From an uncultured Chryseobacterium sp. (GTDB lineage: Bacteria; Bacteroidota; Bacteroidia; Flavobacteriales; Weeksellaceae): a stretch of 39,955 nucleotides of DNA. Positions 25,141 through 32,375 of this stretch are shown piece by piece (the stretch's first letter is position 1; every line of letters begins with the position of its first letter). Location: the NCBI GenBank assembly GCA_913777465.1, contig CAJYRQ010000007.1:1-39955 (forward strand), given 5' to 3'. The notes under the pieces are model-generated. The model had not been told where the DNA came from, searched no databases, and was given only the letters and a program-made list of their open reading frames with translations. Position numbers and translations under genes: made by a program.

Positions 25141-25187
25141 ACTGATATTTCAAACAAAAGAACGAACCATCTGGTATCAATAGGAAT

Positions 25188-25292
25188 GGGCTTTAGTCCA
25201 TTCGCAAAAAAATAATTTCCATCCGGCTTCAGCCGAAACTTAAAAACATCCGGCATGATGGCGTGGCTTCGGCTCCGCTCAGCCACCGGATG
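25188..25292 (+). repeat. GGGCTTTAGTCC motif and CATCCGG hairpin
   Basis: GGGCTTTAGTCC (25188-25199) recurs at 36140-36151. CGGCTTCAGCCG is a palindrome near 25224. CATCCGG (25247-25253) pairs with CCGGATG (25286-25292), with an inner GTGGCT/AGCCAC stem. A related hairpin lies at 37906-37924. Confidence 0.6.
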
Positions 25293-25315
25293 ACAGTTTC
25301 TTTAATAAGTAATTT

Positions 25316-25615
25316 AAATTTCAACACCCGGTTTGTCATCTCCGCAGGGATTTAACCATAGCATTAGATAAAAGCACGGAAAGACTCGCGTTGAGATTCC
25401 CGTGGAATGACAAAGATACTGGTAAAATGTAAGTTTAAAATTTCAACACCCTGTTGTCATTCCCGAAGGGAATCTCAACATAGTATTAGAGAACAGCACG
25501 GAAACATGCGCGGCTAGATTCCTACAGAATGACAAAGATACTTGGGAAATGTAAGGTCAAAATTTCAACACTCTATTTGTCATCCCCGTAGGAATCTAAA
25601 CATAGTATTAGAGAT
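25316..25615 (+). repeat. 122-bp tandem repeat, about 2.5 copies
   Basis: Copies begin AAATTTCAACAC at 25316, 25438 and 25560, an exact 122-base period twice over. Each full copy contains TTGTCAT...CC and, about 75 bases later, GGAATGACAAAG or GAATGACAAAG, an imperfect inverted repeat that could fold into a long hairpin. Shared internal text includes CATAGTATTAGAGA (CATAGCATTAGATA in copy 1). The third copy stops near 25615. Confidence 0.9.
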
Positions 25616-25722
25616 AGAGATGCGCATGAAAAGGATTCCTGTGAAAATCGAAGATTATCTTCTTGCAGCTGATGAATATTATTCGATATAGCCAACGACA
25701 AATCTATGCATCTTCAAAATGG

Positions 25723-25881
25723 TTACTGAAAATCTTTGATTTTCCTTCTCATGTGCTCTAAAATATTTTCAAAGCTTTCATCTTTATCTCTTGTGACTCA
25801 TGTGTTACAACCGCCGTTAATGATTCAGTAAGATCTTTTGCCTCTTTTGCGGTTAAAATATTCCCTTCCTGTTTGGTTCCC
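25723..25881 (-). pseudogene. Frameshifted remnant of a small protein gene
   Basis: On the minus strand one frame reads GNILTAKEAKDLTESLTAVV then THESQEIK. After a shift of frame the text continues DESFENILEHMRRKIKDFQ to a TAA at 25725-25723. Both parts are helical, charged and protein-like, and no intact start is found. I do not recognise the family. The rest of 25616-25967 holds nothing I can name. Confidence 0.35.
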
Positions 25882-25967
25882 GATTTGCATCATCTATTGG
25901 GATTTTAATCTTAATTTAAGCTGAAGAAGGCTTATAATCACTAACTTTAAGTAAAACAAACGGAAAT

Positions 25968-27500
25968 ATGTACGACATCATTATCATAGGTAGCGGGGCA
26001 GGAGGTGCCACCATGGCTTATCAGCTGGCAGACAGCAGCAAAAAAATACTGGTTGTGGAGCGTGGAGATTACGTTCCCGTAGAAAAAGAAAACTGGGATT
26101 CGGTGGAAGTTTTTCAGAAAAACAGATACACAACTACTGACGAGTGGCTGGATAAGCACAATAAACCCTTCCGTCCGGGAATGCATTATAACGTAGGCGG
26201 AAATACCAAATTTTACGGGGCGGCGCTGTTCCGGTTAAGGAAAGAAGATTTTAAAGAGATACAGCATTACGGCGGAACGTCACCGGCATGGCCCATTAAA
26301 TATGAAGACCTTAAAGAATATTACCTCCAGGCCGAAAAGCTTTTCTATGTTCATGGGAAAAGAGGATCGGATCCTACCGAACCTTTCGATGAAGAACCGT
26401 ATCCCTATCCGGCTCTGTCTCACGAACCGAGAATCCAGGAAGTGGTGGACGAGCTGTCCGGTTACGGCTGGCATCCTTTTGAACTGCCGATCGGTGTAAA
26501 TTTCAAACCCCATACATCAGCCAATGCCCCTTATACTTTAGACCGCTTTGATGGATTTCCCGATGCCGCGGAAAGAAAAGGCGATGCGCATTTATGTTCA
26601 CTTTCAAAAGCGCTGGAGCATCCGAATGTCGAACTGATGACCAACACCAAAGTTCTTAGGCTGAATACCAATGAGGCTGGAGATACAATTACGGAAGTTA
26701 TCGTGGAACAGGATGGCGAAACCAAAACGCTGACGGCGGAACTGATTATTCTTTCTGCCGGAGCCATCAACTCGGCGGCTCTCCTTCTTCAAAGCAAAAG
26801 TGAAAAATTCCCGAATGGGCTGGCCAATTCCTCGGATCAGGTGGGAAGGAACTATATGTTTCACCAGAATTCTGCCCTGGTTGCACTTTATACCGAACCG
26901 AACCCGACCAAATTCGGAAAAACCTTTGGCGTGAATGATTTTTACCATGCCAATAAAGGCTATGAATTTCCACTTGGGCATATCCAGATGCTGGGGAAAT
27001 CAGACGAACACCAGATCAAGGCAGACAGCCCCGTTCCGGCGCCCGGATTTACGTTTGAGCTGATGGCCAGACATGCTGTAGATTTCTGGCTGACCTCCGA
27101 AGATCTTCCGGATCCTGAAAACAGGGTAACCGTAGAAAACGGACAGATCAAGATCACCTACACGCCGAACAATCAGGAAGGACACGGTTATTTAAAAGAA
27201 GAACTGATCAAAGCCCTGAAAGCCTCCGGGAAATTCGATTCTTTCCTGTTTAAAGGAATCTATTTCAGCAAAGGAATGGACATTGCGTCTCCAGCACACC
27301 AGAACGGAACAACCCGGATGGGAACAGACCCTTCCACTTCGGTAGTCGATACTTATTGTAAAGCCTACGATCTAAGCAATCTTTATATTGTTGACGGTGG
27401 CTTTTTCGTATCCAGCGGCGCCGTAAATCCGGCACTCACAATTATTGCCATGGCCTTGCGGGTAGGGGAGCATATTAAAAATAATGTGTTGAAATCATGA
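25968..27500 (+). CDS. GMC family FAD-dependent oxidoreductase
   Basis: 510 residues. FAD-binding GSGAGG is at 8-13 with the ribose-binding Glu in VVERG at 31. The flavin-contact block GGNTKFYGAALFRLR and LIILSAGAINSAALLL follow. The C-terminal GMC domain carries candidate catalytic residues H444 (AHQNGTTRMG) and N487 (SGAVNPALTI). There is no signal peptide and no Cys-rich cytochrome partner. The family oxidises alcohols or sugars such as choline, glucose or gluconate; the specific substrate cannot be read. It overlaps the next gene by ATGA, and the pair look like an uptake-and-oxidation unit. Confidence 0.9.
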   Translation: MYDIIIIGSGAGGATMAYQLADSSKKILVVERGDYVPVEKENWDSVEVFQKNRYTTTDEWLDKHNKPFRPGMHYNVGGNTKFYGAALFRLRKEDFKEIQHYGGTSPAWPIKYEDLKEYYLQAEKLFYVHGKRGSDPTEPFDEEPYPYPALSHEPRIQEVVDELSGYGWHPFELPIGVNFKPHTSANAPYTLDRFDGFPDAAERKGDAHLCSLSKALEHPNVELMTNTKVLRLNTNEAGDTITEVIVEQDGETKTLTAELIILSAGAINSAALLLQSKSEKFPNGLANSSDQVGRNYMFHQNSALVALYTEPNPTKFGKTFGVNDFYHANKGYEFPLGHIQMLGKSDEHQIKADSPVPAPGFTFELMARHAVDFWLTSEDLPDPENRVTVENGQIKITYTPNNQEGHGYLKEELIKALKASGKFDSFLFKGIYFSKGMDIASPAHQNGTTRMGTDPSTSVVDTYCKAYDLSNLYIVDGGFFVSSGAVNPALTIIAMALRVGEHIKNNVLKS

Positions 27501-28663
27501 ATTCCCGGATCGCCAAAATGACGGTCATTTACCTGCTGGCATTTTTTACGGGACTTAATTTTGTTATTTTTCCGGCGCTGAGCAGCGTGTTTACCGATCA
27601 TTCCCTGTTCGGGCTCTCACCGGCGCAGTTCGGTAATCTTTTCATTCCACAGGTCATCTGCATCATTGCCTCCAGTTTTGCTGCGCCTTTTTTGGTCAAT
27701 AAAGCAGGACCCAAAATTATTCTGGGAACAGGACTGATGCTGATGATGGCGGCTACGGCAGGTTTATGGAGCCTTCAGTTTTTCATGAATGAAAAGCAGA
27801 TGCTTTTTCCGGCCCTGTTGGTACTGGTTGCCTGCACGGGAACCGGTTTCGGATTGTCCATCACCACGCTGAATCCGCTGGCAGCCAGTCTGTCCGAAAA
27901 CAATAAGTCCTCATCCATTCTCATCCTGCAGTTCCTGGTCGGACTCGGAACTTCGGCATCGCCGCTGATGATCAATGCCGTCGGCAGCCTCCGGAACTGG
28001 ATGGATGTTCCCGGAATCGTTTTTATATTGGTAGCGGTGGTATTCATCCTTTTCCTGAACCTTCGGCTTGAGAAAGGATCGCTTTTCCGGCTTCCGGCCC
28101 ACTTTAAAATCCCATCCCGGCTCTGGCTGTTTTTTGCAGCCATTGTTTTATACGGATTCATTGAAGGAACCTTCGGAAGCTTCGGAGCCGTAATCCTCAA
28201 AAACCAGGGACTCAGCAGTCAGCAGGCAAGTCTCGGACTTTCGCTATTCTGGGGCGGAATTGCCGTTAACCGTCTGCTTTTCGGGATCTTTTCCAAAAAG
28301 TTTAATCTGTCGCCCGTATTTCTGGGTTCGCCTTTGGCGGTTTCGGTACTGCTCACGGTCCTTTGGGCTTATCCGGATCCGGGGCTGCTAATCGTAATGA
28401 TGTTCCTGACCGGATTTTTCATGGGCACTCTTTTCCCCGGCTCCATCGGTTGGGGAACTGTAGAATTTCCATCCCTCTCAATATTGGTTTCCGGATTTTT
28501 AATGGCAGCCAACCAGACCGGCACCGGCATCATCACCAATACGCTGGGCCATTTTTCAAACCAGACCGCTTTGATTCTTCAGTTTCTTACAGGCTGCATG
28601 GCCCTTATTTTCATTCTCCTGATGATCCTCCGGAAAAACTCGAAGATTGAAGAAGCTTTTTAG
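27497..28663 (+). CDS. MFS transporter, partner of the GMC oxidoreductase
   Basis: 388 residues with 12 hydrophobic segments, short for the superfamily and similar in size to FucP-type transporters. The loop after the second segment is FLVNKAGPKIILG, a weak version of the usual D-R-x-G-R-R motif. Later parts include LWLFFAAIVLYGFIEGTFGSFGA at the start of the second half and FFMGTLFPGSIGWG. The ATG overlaps the GMC stop (27497-27500), so translation is coupled. It probably brings in the substrate oxidised by the GMC enzyme or removes its product. No family-level substrate is evident. Confidence 0.85.
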   Translation: MNSRIAKMTVIYLLAFFTGLNFVIFPALSSVFTDHSLFGLSPAQFGNLFIPQVICIIASSFAAPFLVNKAGPKIILGTGLMLMMAATAGLWSLQFFMNEKQMLFPALLVLVACTGTGFGLSITTLNPLAASLSENNKSSSILILQFLVGLGTSASPLMINAVGSLRNWMDVPGIVFILVAVVFILFLNLRLEKGSLFRLPAHFKIPSRLWLFFAAIVLYGFIEGTFGSFGAVILKNQGLSSQQASLGLSLFWGGIAVNRLLFGIFSKKFNLSPVFLGSPLAVSVLLTVLWAYPDPGLLIVMMFLTGFFMGTLFPGSIGWGTVEFPSLSILVSGFLMAANQTGTGIITNTLGHFSNQTALILQFLTGCMALIFILLMILRKNSKIEEAF

Positions 28664-28672
28664 TATATGATG

Positions 28673-28718
28673 AATGGTCAATGGTGAATTTTGCTCCGCA
28701 AGTGAATGGTGAATTTTA
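28673..28718 (+). repeat. Heptamer array with AATTTTGCTCCGCAAGTG core
   Basis: AATGGTC and AATGGTG in register, then the 18-base core, then AATGGTG and AATTTT. The core recurs 149 bases downstream with one base changed (28836-28853). Confidence 0.85.
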
Positions 28719-28760
28719 TAGCTGAAATGTAATCAAAAGCATACCTGGCAAAATCCTTCG

Positions 28761-28812
28761 CTCCTTTGGAGAGGTGGCAAAAATTCTGAAAGAATTTTTG
28801 ACGGGGTGGTTT
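28761..28812 (+). repeat. Intergenic repeat with CAAAAATTCT hairpin
   Basis: CTCCTTTGGAGAGGTGG, then the inverted pair CAAAAATTCT/AGAATTTTTG (28778-28787, 28791-28800), then ACGGGGTGGTTT. I know this combination as a recurring intergenic element of Bacteroidota genomes. Confidence 0.6.
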
Positions 28813-28815
28813 GGT

Positions 28816-28905
28816 AATGTGAATAGTGAATGGTCAATTTTGCTGCGCAAGTGAATTTTTGAAGTCGTTAGCAATTCACTATTTAACCGTAGGAATTGGC
28901 CATTA
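28816..28905 (+). repeat. Mirrored heptamer array, second GCGCAAGTG copy
   Basis: AATGTG, AATAGTG and AATGGTC are followed by the core at 28836-28853. Right-half words ATTCACT (28874) and ATTGGCC (28895) are inverse complements of left-half words. Confidence 0.75.
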
Positions 28906-28998
28906 ACAAATACGAATGGTGTTTTGTAAGGGAATATGTAGAGAAAACAATATTCTGCAGGAATAATATTTCTGTAGAAAACAGGGTTCAACGCAAAC

Positions 28999-29105
28999 AG
29001 CACGCCGGAGGTGTGCTATCTGTAGTACGGTAAAAGATAGAACTCCTACGGAGTTCTGGCCAGGATTTATACATTTATACTACACAGATATTGCTCCTCC
29101 GGAGC
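28999..29105 (+). repeat. Multi-hairpin intergenic element
   Basis: Three short palindromes sit about 40 bases apart: AGCAC/GTGTGCT (28999-29017), AACTCC-tac-GGAGTT (29041-29055) and GCTCC-tcc-GGAGC (29093-29105). This resembles a widespread Bacteroidota repeat. With the other arrays it fills the 28664-29279 gap. Confidence 0.65.
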
Positions 29106-29132
29106 AAATCATATAAGCTTTAGACCCCCAAC

Positions 29133-29205
29133 AAACCTTGAAGGTTTAAAACACACAGCAATCACTCATAAAACTTTAAACTTTAAACCTTGAACTTTAA
29201 ACCCG
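29133..29205 (+). repeat. AAACCTTGAAGGTTT palindrome and AAACTTT heptamers
   Basis: The palindrome is at 29133-29147. Five 7-nt words follow in register at 29171-29205: AAACTTT, AAACTTT, AAACCTT, GAACTTT, AAACCCG. Confidence 0.8.
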
Positions 29206-29251
29206 CTTTCCTTTCTTACCCTACATCAACACTTTCCTACGTTTACCAACG

Positions 29252-29259
29252 TACCTTTG
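29252..29259 (+). promoter_or_regulatory. -7 box of the pirin gene
   Basis: TACCTTTG matches TAnnTTTG, 20 bases before the ATG. No TTG is visible at the expected -33 position. Confidence 0.6.
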
Positions 29260-29279
29260 TACCATAAAATAATCACGAT

Positions 29280-30008
29280 ATGAAAACAGTATATCACAAA
29301 GCAGATACAAGAGGACATGCCAACCACGGATGGCTGAACAGTTACCATACTTTTAGCTTTGCAGGCTATCAGAATCAGGACCGGATGAACTTCGGCGTAT
29401 TAAGGGTGTTGAATGACGATACCGTAACCCAGGGAATGGGATTCGGAACCCACCCGCACCGGGACATGGAGATCATTTCCATTCCGCTGGAAGGCGACCT
29501 GGAGCATAAAGATTCCATGGGAACCACCGCAGTCATTAAAAAAGGGGAAATCCAGGTGATGAGTGCCGGGACCGGGGTGATGCACAGCGAGTACAACAAA
29601 AATAAAGACCAGGCGGTAAAATTTCTTCAGATCTGGGTGTTTCCAAGGGAAGTGAGCGTAGAGCCGAGATACGATCAGAAAAGCATCAAAGAAGGAGAAA
29701 AGATCAATGGGTTCCAGCAGATCCTGTCGCCAAATAAAAACGATGAGGGCGTATGGATCCATCAGGATGCCTGGTTCAGCCTGGCGAATTTTACCAAAGG
29801 AAACGGAAAGAATTACATGCTGAATAAAAAAGGGAACGGGGTATATGCTTTTGTTCTCAAAGGAAGCGCGAAAGTGGGAGACCGGATCTTGAATGAAAGA
29901 GACGGCCTGGGAATCTGGGATACCCAAAGCTTCAACATCGAAGCTGTGGAAGATACGGAAATCCTGCTGATGGAAGTTCCGATGGAGCTACCTGATTATT
30001 TAAAATAA
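29280..30008 (+). CDS. Pirin family protein
   Basis: 242 residues, a double-cupin protein of the pirin family. The metal ligands are all present: H58 and H60 in GTHPHRDME, and H102 and E104 in GVMHSEYN. The N-terminus (HANHGWLNSYHTFSF) and the C-terminal cupin (ILNERDGLGIWDTQSFNIEA) are typical of bacterial pirins such as YhhW. Bacterial relatives can act as quercetin dioxygenases or bind partner enzymes; which applies here is unknown. It has its own promoter and is a single gene. 30009-30465 after it holds only the inverted copy of the GGAAGAGGG repeat and AT-rich text. Confidence 0.93.
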   Translation: MKTVYHKADTRGHANHGWLNSYHTFSFAGYQNQDRMNFGVLRVLNDDTVTQGMGFGTHPHRDMEIISIPLEGDLEHKDSMGTTAVIKKGEIQVMSAGTGVMHSEYNKNKDQAVKFLQIWVFPREVSVEPRYDQKSIKEGEKINGFQQILSPNKNDEGVWIHQDAWFSLANFTKGNGKNYMLNKKGNGVYAFVLKGSAKVGDRILNERDGLGIWDTQSFNIEAVEDTEILLMEVPMELPDYLK

Positions 30009-30290
30009 TGATCCGGAACAAAAATCTATAACCTACATTCAAATCCTTTGCAGAAGCGTTGAAAATTCTATCATTTTTTAGTGAAATGATTGCTGTCAAT
30101 TTCGTTAAGCATCTATATTGTTTAAAGGTGACAGCATTCATTTTCAGGATAGTGATTGAGAGGATGGTAATGTTTTAATGTAGATTAATTCTGATCTGTA
30201 AAGGTATTTAGCGGAATTAAAAGCAAGCGGGCACAAAGTGATAAACGATTTCATTTGATGATGAATACCTGTGCAAGCAATGTTGGCAAA

Positions 30291-30323
30291 GAAACTTCCC
30301 TCTTCCAGACTATTGATCCGATT
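30291..30323 (-). repeat. Second copy of the GGAAGAGGG repeat, inverted
   Basis: Its inverse complement aligns with 24971-24996, minus a short insertion. A 60-codon open frame across it is not considered a gene. Confidence 0.4.
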
Positions 30324-30465
30324 CAACTTTAGTTTTACATTAAATTAATATCATGCAATCAATAAAAAGTTTAATAATAATCTATATTTAAAAACATCCC
30401 ATTTCGCAAAAATCTTCCGATCTTTGCGGCCATAAGAACAAACAAACTTATTCAACAGATAAACA

Positions 30466-31017
30466 ATGAAAATATTAGCTATTGCCGGAAGCAATTCCGA
30501 TACGTCCATCAATAAACTTTTAGTGTCTTACGCTGCTTCATTAGTGCCGAATGCCGAAGTGGAAACCGTAGACATGAACGATTTTGAAATGCCGATCTAC
30601 AAGCATCAGCGCGAAGTGGAAAGCGGAGTTCCGCAGCAGGCTGTTGATTTCGCAGCTAAAATCGATGAGGCAGATATCCTTCTGGTTTCCCTTTCCGAAC
30701 ACAACGGAACGTATTCCACGGCTTTTAAAAATGTGTTCGACTGGACTTCCAGGATCAAGGACAGAGCCGTATGGAACGAAAAGCCGATGCTGCTGATGGC
30801 TACTGCTCCCGGTGGAAGAGGCGGACTGGGGGTTCTGGAAGCGGCGGCCAAACGTTTCCCTTTGCATGGCGGAAATATCGTAGATACGTTTACCCTTCCG
30901 TTTTTCAATGACAATTTCGATAAGTCGGCTCAGAAAATTTCCAATGAAGAGAAAGACAACGAGTTGAAGGAAAAATTGGAGAAGATTTCAACATTGGAAT
31001 CGATCCTTGAAAAATAG
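30466..31017 (+). CDS. NAD(P)H-dependent FMN reductase
   Basis: 183 residues, a flavodoxin-like fold. The phosphate-binding loop is at 8-14 (GSNSDTS). The flavin ring contact region reads SLSEHNGTYSTAFKNVFDW, which corresponds to the PEYNGS-PALKN motif of this family. A third loop is ATAPGGRGG. There are no iron-sulfur or other domains. It would reduce FMN or quinone- and azo-type substrates with NAD(P)H in the cytoplasm. It has a near-consensus box GATCTTTG at 30419-30426 and a following promoter for the next unit. The neighbours suggest no specific pathway. Confidence 0.9.
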   Translation: MKILAIAGSNSDTSINKLLVSYAASLVPNAEVETVDMNDFEMPIYKHQREVESGVPQQAVDFAAKIDEADILLVSLSEHNGTYSTAFKNVFDWTSRIKDRAVWNEKPMLLMATAPGGRGGLGVLEAAAKRFPLHGGNIVDTFTLPFFNDNFDKSAQKISNEEKDNELKEKLEKISTLESILEK

Positions 31018-31019
31018 AT

Positions 31020-31049
31020 TTGAAAATTAATATAAAATTAATATCTTTG
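31020..31049 (+). promoter_or_regulatory. Promoter of the purM leader unit
   Basis: TTG at 31020-31022, a 19-nt spacer, and TATCTTTG at 31042-31049 match the consensus well. It starts just after the FMN reductase stop. No other promoter is seen before purM. Confidence 0.7.
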
Positions 31050-31063
31050 CAAAAAGAAAAAAG

Positions 31064-31138
31064 ATGAATATTCAGACCGCTTTTAAAGAATGTTTCTATG
31101 AGAAAGGGAATATTGTGGGCTCTGAAATTCTGAGATAA
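31064..31138 (+). CDS. 24-residue leader ORF upstream of purM
   Basis: ATG at 31064, TAA at 31136-31138; the peptide is MNIQTAFKECFYEKG followed by NIVGSEILR. The start is about ten bases after the expected transcription start, with an AAAGAAAAAAG purine run before it. The terminator-like hairpin begins eight bases past the stop, the usual layout of a leader peptide or a small independent transcript. No run of one amino acid is present, so a classical amino-acid attenuator is not indicated. Confidence 0.4.
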   Translation: MNIQTAFKECFYEKGNIVGSEILR

Positions 31139-31145
31139 TACAACG

Positions 31146-31178
31146 GCCGATAATCTACTAAGATTGTCGGCTTTTTTG
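31146..31178 (+). terminator. Terminator or attenuator before purM
   Basis: An 11-bp stem with one GT pair (31146-31156 with 31161-31171), a 4-nt loop ACTA, and TTTTTTGTTTT. It lies between the promoter at 31020 and purM, so purM transcription would have to pass it. Confidence 0.75.
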
Positions 31179-31242
31179 TTTTCAAAATTTAAAATAAAAT
31201 TTAGAAATAAAAGTATCGACTGATCAGTGTACCGGTTTGCCA

Positions 31243-31288
31243 GACAGGCGCCTGTCGTTACATGATTACATTGATACATTGTTAAATT
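31243..31288 (+). repeat. GACAGGCGCCTGTC palindrome and octamer array
   Basis: A perfect 14-bp palindrome is at 31243-31256. Octamers in register follow: GTTACATG, ATTACATT, GATACATT, GTTAAATT (31257-31288). The purM start is eight bases further. Confidence 0.8.
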
Positions 31289-31295
31289 ATTAAGC

Positions 31296-32288
31296 ATGAG
31301 CAACACGTACAAATCAGCAGGCGTAGACAAAGAAGAAGGATACAAAACCGTTGACAAGATCAAAAAGGCGGTGGGCGAAACACACAACTCCAATGTACTG
31401 AATCATTTGGGAAGTTTCGGAGCATTCTATGAAATCGGAGGATACAGAAATCCGGTGCTCGTTTCCGGAACAGACGGGGTGGGAACCAAGCTGAAGGTAG
31501 CTTTAGACTCAAAACAATATGGCTCCATCGGGATCGACTGTTTTGCCATGTGTGCCAACGACATCCTTTGCCACGGGGCAAAACCATTATTCTTCCTCGA
31601 TTACCTGGCCTGCGGAAAACTGGATTCCGAAATTGCTGCCGAAATCGTTCTGGGAATGGTAAATGCCTGTAAAGACAACAACTGTGCCCTGATCGGTGGT
31701 GAAACGGCTGAAATGCCGGGGATGTACCAGCCGGGAGACTATGATGTTGCGGGATTCTGCGTAGGGATTGTGGAAAAAGATGAAATCATCGACGGTTCCC
31801 AGATTAAGGCAGGAGATAAAATCATTGCTTTGCCAAGCTCAGGATTTCATTCCAACGGATTCTCTCTTGTAAGAAAAGTATTCCCGGATTTCAACGAAGA
31901 GTTTGAAGGCAAACCTTTGTACGAAACGCTTCTGATACCTACCAAACTCTATTATAAAGACATCCATAAAATCCTGGAAGAAGTGAAAGTGGCAGGGATT
32001 GCCCACATCACCGGCGGAGGATTGTATGAAAATATCCCGAGGATTATCGCCGACGGCTTATGTGCTTCCATCGACGCTTCAAAAATTCAAATTCCGAGCA
32101 TTATGCTGGAACTTGAAAAAAGAGGCGGGGTAGCCCGTGAAGAAATGTTCGGAACCTTCAATATGGGTGTTGGAATGATCGTTGTGGTAGATGCGGAACA
32201 TGCGGAAAAAATCCTTCATCTTTTGGATGATGCTTACGAAATCGGGGAAATTACCGAAGGAAACGAAAAAATCAATCTTTCAATATAA
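31296..32288 (+). CDS. purM: Phosphoribosylformylglycinamidine cyclo-ligase (AIR synthase)
   Basis: 330 residues. Converts FGAM to AIR with ATP in purine synthesis. The signature GTDGVGTKL is at 58-66. Other conserved blocks are IGIDCFAMCANDILCHGAKPLFFLDY, ALIGGETAEMPGMY, GDKIIALPSSGFHSNGFSL and IAHITGGGLYENIPRI, ending with the NMGVGMIVVV strand. All are usual for PurM. Its stop codon shares its last base with the start of an octamer array that fills the gap to purN. Confidence 0.97.
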   Translation: MSNTYKSAGVDKEEGYKTVDKIKKAVGETHNSNVLNHLGSFGAFYEIGGYRNPVLVSGTDGVGTKLKVALDSKQYGSIGIDCFAMCANDILCHGAKPLFFLDYLACGKLDSEIAAEIVLGMVNACKDNNCALIGGETAEMPGMYQPGDYDVAGFCVGIVEKDEIIDGSQIKAGDKIIALPSSGFHSNGFSLVRKVFPDFNEEFEGKPLYETLLIPTKLYYKDIHKILEEVKVAGIAHITGGGLYENIPRIIADGLCASIDASKIQIPSIMLELEKRGGVAREEMFGTFNMGVGMIVVVDAEHAEKILHLLDDAYEIGEITEGNEKINLSI

Positions 32289-32369
32289 ATGTAACAATAT
32301 ACCCATATAACAATTTACCAATCCTAAACATTGTATTGTTATATTGGTCCATTGATACATTGTTACATT
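32288..32369 (+). repeat. Mirrored octamer array between purM and purN
   Basis: Left-half words AATGTAAC, AATATACC, CATATAAC, AATTTACC, AATCCTAA (32288-32327) are in 8-nt register. Right-half words are ATTGGTCC, ATTGATAC, ATTGTTAC (32343-32366). The outermost AATGTAAC and GTTACATT are exact inverse complements. The array starts on the last base of the purM stop. Confidence 0.9.
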
Positions 32370-32375
32370 ATAATT

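Noticed and set aside
30144-30326. 60-codon minus-strand frame after pirin
   Set aside because: It overlaps the inverted GGAAGAGGG repeat and has no recognisable domain or promoter.
31125-31171. TPP-riboswitch-like CTGAGATAATAC upstream of purM
   Set aside because: The matching GCGTAGGGA and CCTGATC parts of the TPP aptamer are absent, and the downstream gene is not in thiamine metabolism.
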